From Unio delphinus (lineage: Eukaryota > Mollusca > Bivalvia > Unionida > Unionidae), in contig JAQISU010000181.1 in NCBI GenBank assembly GCA_029339505.1, positions 790,001 to 854,000 of the forward strand: a DNA stretch of 64,000 nucleotides, given 5' to 3'. This document shows positions 60,021 to 64,000 of this stretch, piece after piece; the stretch's first letter is position 1; every line of letters begins with the position of its first letter. A model generated the notes under the pieces. That model was not told the origin of the DNA and did not search any database. It saw only the letters and a list, made by a program, of their open reading frames with translations. The position numbers and the translations under genes are program-made.

Positions 60021-61086
60021 CATGCTTACTATTCTTTTTTAGTGAATTACTGCCATCCATAACTGGCTAAATGCTTTAAATGTATATACTTCTGTTCTTA
60101 TGGATGTTACCGCTGACTGGTAAAGTTGATAATAAGCCCTCCATTCGAACCTTCATCATATTATATCCTTGTGTTCTTCTCTATTACCCTTTCAATGAGT
60201 CATATCGTATTACTTATTTTTAATATTTCTTCTTTTTCATGACACTATTCACAAAACAGGGCGTAAGTATAATCTCTTGATCTAATTGTATTACTTCTAT
60301 TAAACAATCATCTAAGACAGAAGAAAAGAGAAGAAAGTTTAAATTTATCTGCAGAATTATTCCTAAGGAAATCGGAAAGGAAACATTAATGGAACAGTTA
60401 CATACGATTCTTGCATTCTACACGACTTTGATTTAACTATTTCATTGTTTATTTTATTTTCCTATTTTATTCATCTAATTTTGTTTGATTTAGTTTCTTC
60501 CTTGACCATTAATACTGGCTGCCATGTAAAGCCTATTGTGTGCTGAAAAATGGCGTTGAACCCTACAACTATAATAATAAACCTTTCAATGACCTGTTTC
60601 ATGGTGACTTTTGATATTTCTTTTATTTCCATGACATCTTTTACAAAACAGATGGAAAGAATGGGTTCTTTATATTGTTGTATTATGTTCTCTAAAGAGT
60701 CATTTAATAGATGGAAGAAATTAGTACAAAATATTATTTTATGTGCAAAAAAATCTCTTAGGAAACAGAGAGGAAAAATAATAGGAAACATTTTAAATAG
60801 AAAACAGTCATAACCTTACTCTTCAATAACTACTCTTAATTCATGAAAAGGAGATGATTACAGTGTTATACATATCTTTGATATTAATTTTCCGTTTATT
60901 TTATTTTCATTTTTACGGCAATTTCTGTTTTATACATTGTTGTTCTTATGCAATATTTTAACATCAGTGTCTTTTCTTTAAGTATTGTCATCTTGTGAAT
61001 ATGTCCTGATAATATTATCCTTCAAATTCATTAGGATCTCATCAGTATTGAATTATTTATTTTGTCATTACTCCGAGACTGGACCA
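59981..61086. repeat. Satellite unit 26 (type c, 5' deleted)
   Basis: The TA tract (59981-60018) is joined directly to TTTCATGCTTACTATTC, removing about 300 bases present in unit 13, apart from tract-length differences. The breakpoint lies at the edge of the microsatellite. Confidence 0.85.
60494..60580 (+). mobile_element. 5'-truncated SINE (unit 26)
   Basis: Same as the unit 13 copy. Confidence 0.7.
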
Positions 61087-63046
61087 ATATATATATATAT
61101 ATATATTTGTGTGTGTGTGTGTTCAGTTGCTTGCTTTAGTCTTTTGATTCTTTTTTTAAATTATGTCATTGATTCAAGTTTTTCCGTCTGCATTTTATGA
61201 CCTTTTGATGCATATCAATTCTGTGTCTAAATGAATTGTATATTTTCATCACTCATAGACTGAAGCTGACTAAGAACCATTCGAATGGAGGACTTATTAT
61301 CAACTTTACTTGTCAGCTGTAGGATTCATTTTTTCATCCATTCAGACATATACGCATGCACATAAAGATTCATTAATCTTTAGATAAATACATGTATAGA
61401 AGTATTGGCATGCATGCAGACTATTCTTTTTAGTAAAATATAGCCATCCATAACTGGCTAAATGCTTTAAATGTATATATACTTCTATAATAATGAATGT
61501 TACAGCTGACAAGTAAAGTTGATACTAAGCCCTCCATTCGATCCCTGCATCATATTATACCCTTGTGTTCTCCTCTATTACCCTTTCAATGTGTCGTATC
61601 GTATTCCTGATTTTTGATATTTCTTCTTTTTCATGACACCCTTCGCAAAACAGAGAGTAATTGTATTACTTCTACTAAACAATCATCTAAGACAGCACAA
61701 AAGAGTAGAAAGTTTGATTTTATGTGGAGAATTATTCCTAAGGAAATCGGAAAGGAAAAATTAATGGATCAGATTCATAAGATTAAAGCATTCTACACGA
61801 CTTTGATTTAACTATTTCATTGTTTATTTTATTTTCCTCTTTTATTCATCTAATTTTGTTTGAGGTAATTTAAAAGACTGAGTGCTATCCAGCAGTTTAT
61901 TATGACTTTGCTGATATATATATATCCATTCAGTGCCTGATAATATAGTGTATTTTTATCAATTACATGCTGAATATGACTAATATGCAGAAATTCATAT
62001 TTATATGCACATGTTCATCCATGCATCCATGAAAATATGCACATAAATATTCATTCATCTTTAGATAAATATATGTATGCAAATATAGTCGCATCATATC
62101 TGTGTCATCAAGTTCTTTGTTTTACATGCAGACTATTCTAGTTAGTGAAATATAGCCATAGAAACTGATTGCATTAAATTAATATACTTCAGTTATTATA
62201 GACCATATACCTGATACGTAAGGTTGATACTATGCTAAACATTGGAGCCTCCCAGCATACTATATCATTGTGTTCCTCTCTATTCCCCTTTCATTGGGTA
62301 GCCCAGAGGGACTGAGTTGTCCAAAGCGCTCTGTTTTGGATCACTGCCATATCAACTCTGTCTTCATTAGTTCAAGTCTCAGAGTCTGCCAATTTGGGTG
62401 TGTGATAAATGTTGCCAGTAGCTTCTTGTTGGTCAGTGTTTCTTTCCAGGGATTTTTCTCGGTTCTTCCTCCGCCATTAATACTGTCTGCCATGTAAAGC
62501 CTATTGTGTGCTGAAAAATTGTGTTGAAACTTACAACAACAACAACCCATTCAATGACCTGTATGATATTGACTTTTGAGATTTCTTTTCTTTCCATGAC
62601 ATCTTTCACAAATCAAATATAAAGAATGGACTCTTTATATGATTGTATTATGTTCTCTAAAGAGTCATTTAATTGACGGTAATAATTAGTACTAAATCTT
62701 ATTTTATGTGCAAAAATATCCCTTAGGACACAGAGGAAAAATAATAGGAAACATTTCAAATAGAAAACAGTCATAACCTTTCTCTTCAATAACTTCTCTT
62801 GATTCATTGAATAGAGATGATTAATGCATTATCCATATCTTTGATAATAATATTCCGTTGATGTTATTTTCATTTCTCTGGCAATATCTGGTTCATACAT
62901 TGTTGTTCTTATGCAACAATTTAACATCAGTGTCTTTTCTTTAAGTATTGTCATTTTGTGAATATGTCCTGATAACATTATCCTCCAAATCTATTGGAAT
63001 CTCATCAGTATTGAATTATTTATTTTGTCATTACTCCGAGTCTGGA

Positions 63047-63049
<3 letters not shown>
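61087..63049. repeat. Satellite unit 27 (type ab)
   Basis: TA 61087-61106 and TG to about 61121. Half a matches unit 14 (GTGTCGTATCG). Half b shifts to features of units 1 and 18 (CCCTTTCATTGGGTAGCCC), so it may be another recombinant. Confidence 0.85.
62296..62546 (+). mobile_element. SINE copy (unit 27)
   Basis: GGGTAGCCC start as in units 1 and 18, but GTGATAAATGTTGCC as in units 6 and 21. A mosaic of two lineages. Confidence 0.68.
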
Positions 63050-63085
<36 letters not shown>

Positions 63086-64000
63086 GTTCAGTTGCTTGCT
63101 TTAGTCTTTTAATTCTTTTTGAAATTATGTCATTGATTCAAGTTTTTCCGGCTGTATTTTATGACCTTTTGATGCTTATCAATTATGTGTCTAAATGAAT
63201 TGTATATTTTCATCACTCATAGACTGAAGATGACTAAGAACCATTCGAATGGAGGACTTAGTATCAACTTTGCTTGTCAGCTGTAGGATTCATTTTTTCA
63301 TCCATTCAGACATATACGCATGCACATAAATATTCATTAATCTTTAGATAAATACATGTATAAAAGTATTGGCATGCATGCAGACTATTCTTTTTAGTAA
63401 AATATAGCCATCCATAGCTGGCTAAATGCTTTAAATGTATATATACTTCTTTAATAATGAATGTTACAGCTGACAAGTAAAGTTGATACTAAGCCCTCCA
63501 TTCGAACCCTGCATCATATTATACCCTTGTGTTCTCTATTACCCTTTCAATGTGTCATATCCTATTCCTGATTTTTTTATATTTCTTATTTTTCATGACA
63601 CCCTTTGCAAAACAGAGAGTAAGTATTATCTCTTGATATAATTGTATTACTTCTACTAAACAATCATCTTAGACAGCACAAAAGAGTAGAAAGTTTGATT
63701 TTATGTGGAGAATTATTCCTAAGGAAATCGGAAAGGAAAAATTAATGGAACAGATTCATAAGATTAAAGCATTCTACACGACTTTGATTTAACTATTTCA
63801 TTGTTTATTTTATTTTCCTCTTTTATTCATTTAATTTTGTTTCATGTAATTTAAAAGACTGAGTCCTATCCAGCAGTTTATTATGACTTTGCTGATATAT
63901 ATATATATCCATTCAGTGCCTGATAATATAGTGTATTTTTATCAATTACATGCTGAATATGACTAATATGCAGAAATTCTTATTTACATGCATATGTTCA
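63050..64000. repeat. Satellite unit 28 (half a and start of b, cut by window end)
   Basis: TA tract 63050-63069, then half a with both arms. The window ends in half b at about the CAGAAATTC motif. The array clearly continues to the right. Confidence 0.85.

Overview
The window is nuclear DNA of an animal and is almost entirely repetitive. I see no ordinary host gene. Three things suggest a mollusc, perhaps a bivalve: a SINE with a tRNA-like head, a mollusc-type 3' tail and a CAA-rich end; a DIRS-type tyrosine-recombinase retrotransposon; and a Polinton/adintovirus-like element. The phylum call is an inference from repeat types, not proof.

Layout. (1) 1-2671 is the right end of a Polinton (Maverick)/adintovirus-like element: a partial HNH-like reading frame (+), an integrase (-), a zinc-ribbon gene whose -1 frame encodes a parvovirus-type phospholipase A2 domain (-), and an FtsK/HerA-type packaging ATPase (+). 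After these comes a 216-bp terminal region bounded by 16-bp inverted repeats. The element is inserted in the satellite described next. (2) 2672-64000 is a tandem array of AT-rich units, mostly about 2.0 kb, with shortened versions of 1.1-1.5 kb. Each unit starts with a (TA)n tract, sometimes followed by (TG)n. A full unit has two old, diverged halves, here called a and b. Half b carries a SINE at a fixed site that is empty in half a. Half a carries a 42-bp inverted duplication that half b lacks. Unit variants are ab, a'b' (a diverged subfamily), short (a deleted), a+bt (b truncated before the SINE) and c (a-like sequence fused to the SINE 3' part). Their order recurs, so this is a higher-order repeat of about 30-36 kb. 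Roughly 1.7 copies are visible, with 38985-63049 repeating 3025-33413 apart from lost or gained units.

(3) A 6.9-kb DIRS-like element lies inside one (TA)n tract at 21784-28723 and again at 51803-58725. Both copies share the same stops, frameshifts and internal deletion and differ by only about 15-20 substitutions plus a few indels. They therefore arose by duplication of one dead element along with the array. The element has 163-bp inverted terminal repeats, an internal complementary region matching both outer ends, a repeat-rich leader, an 81-bp minisatellite, and remnants of gag, reverse transcriptase, RNase H and tyrosine recombinase.

The parts do not form a working pathway. The window records nested invasion and amplification: a SINE entered an ancestral half-unit, the composite was amplified, a DIRS element entered a microsatellite and was copied with the array, and a virus-like Polinton landed at the left. 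The most functionally suggestive item is the zinc-ribbon/PLA2 gene of the Polinton, with a canonical -1 slippery heptamer exactly at the frame change.
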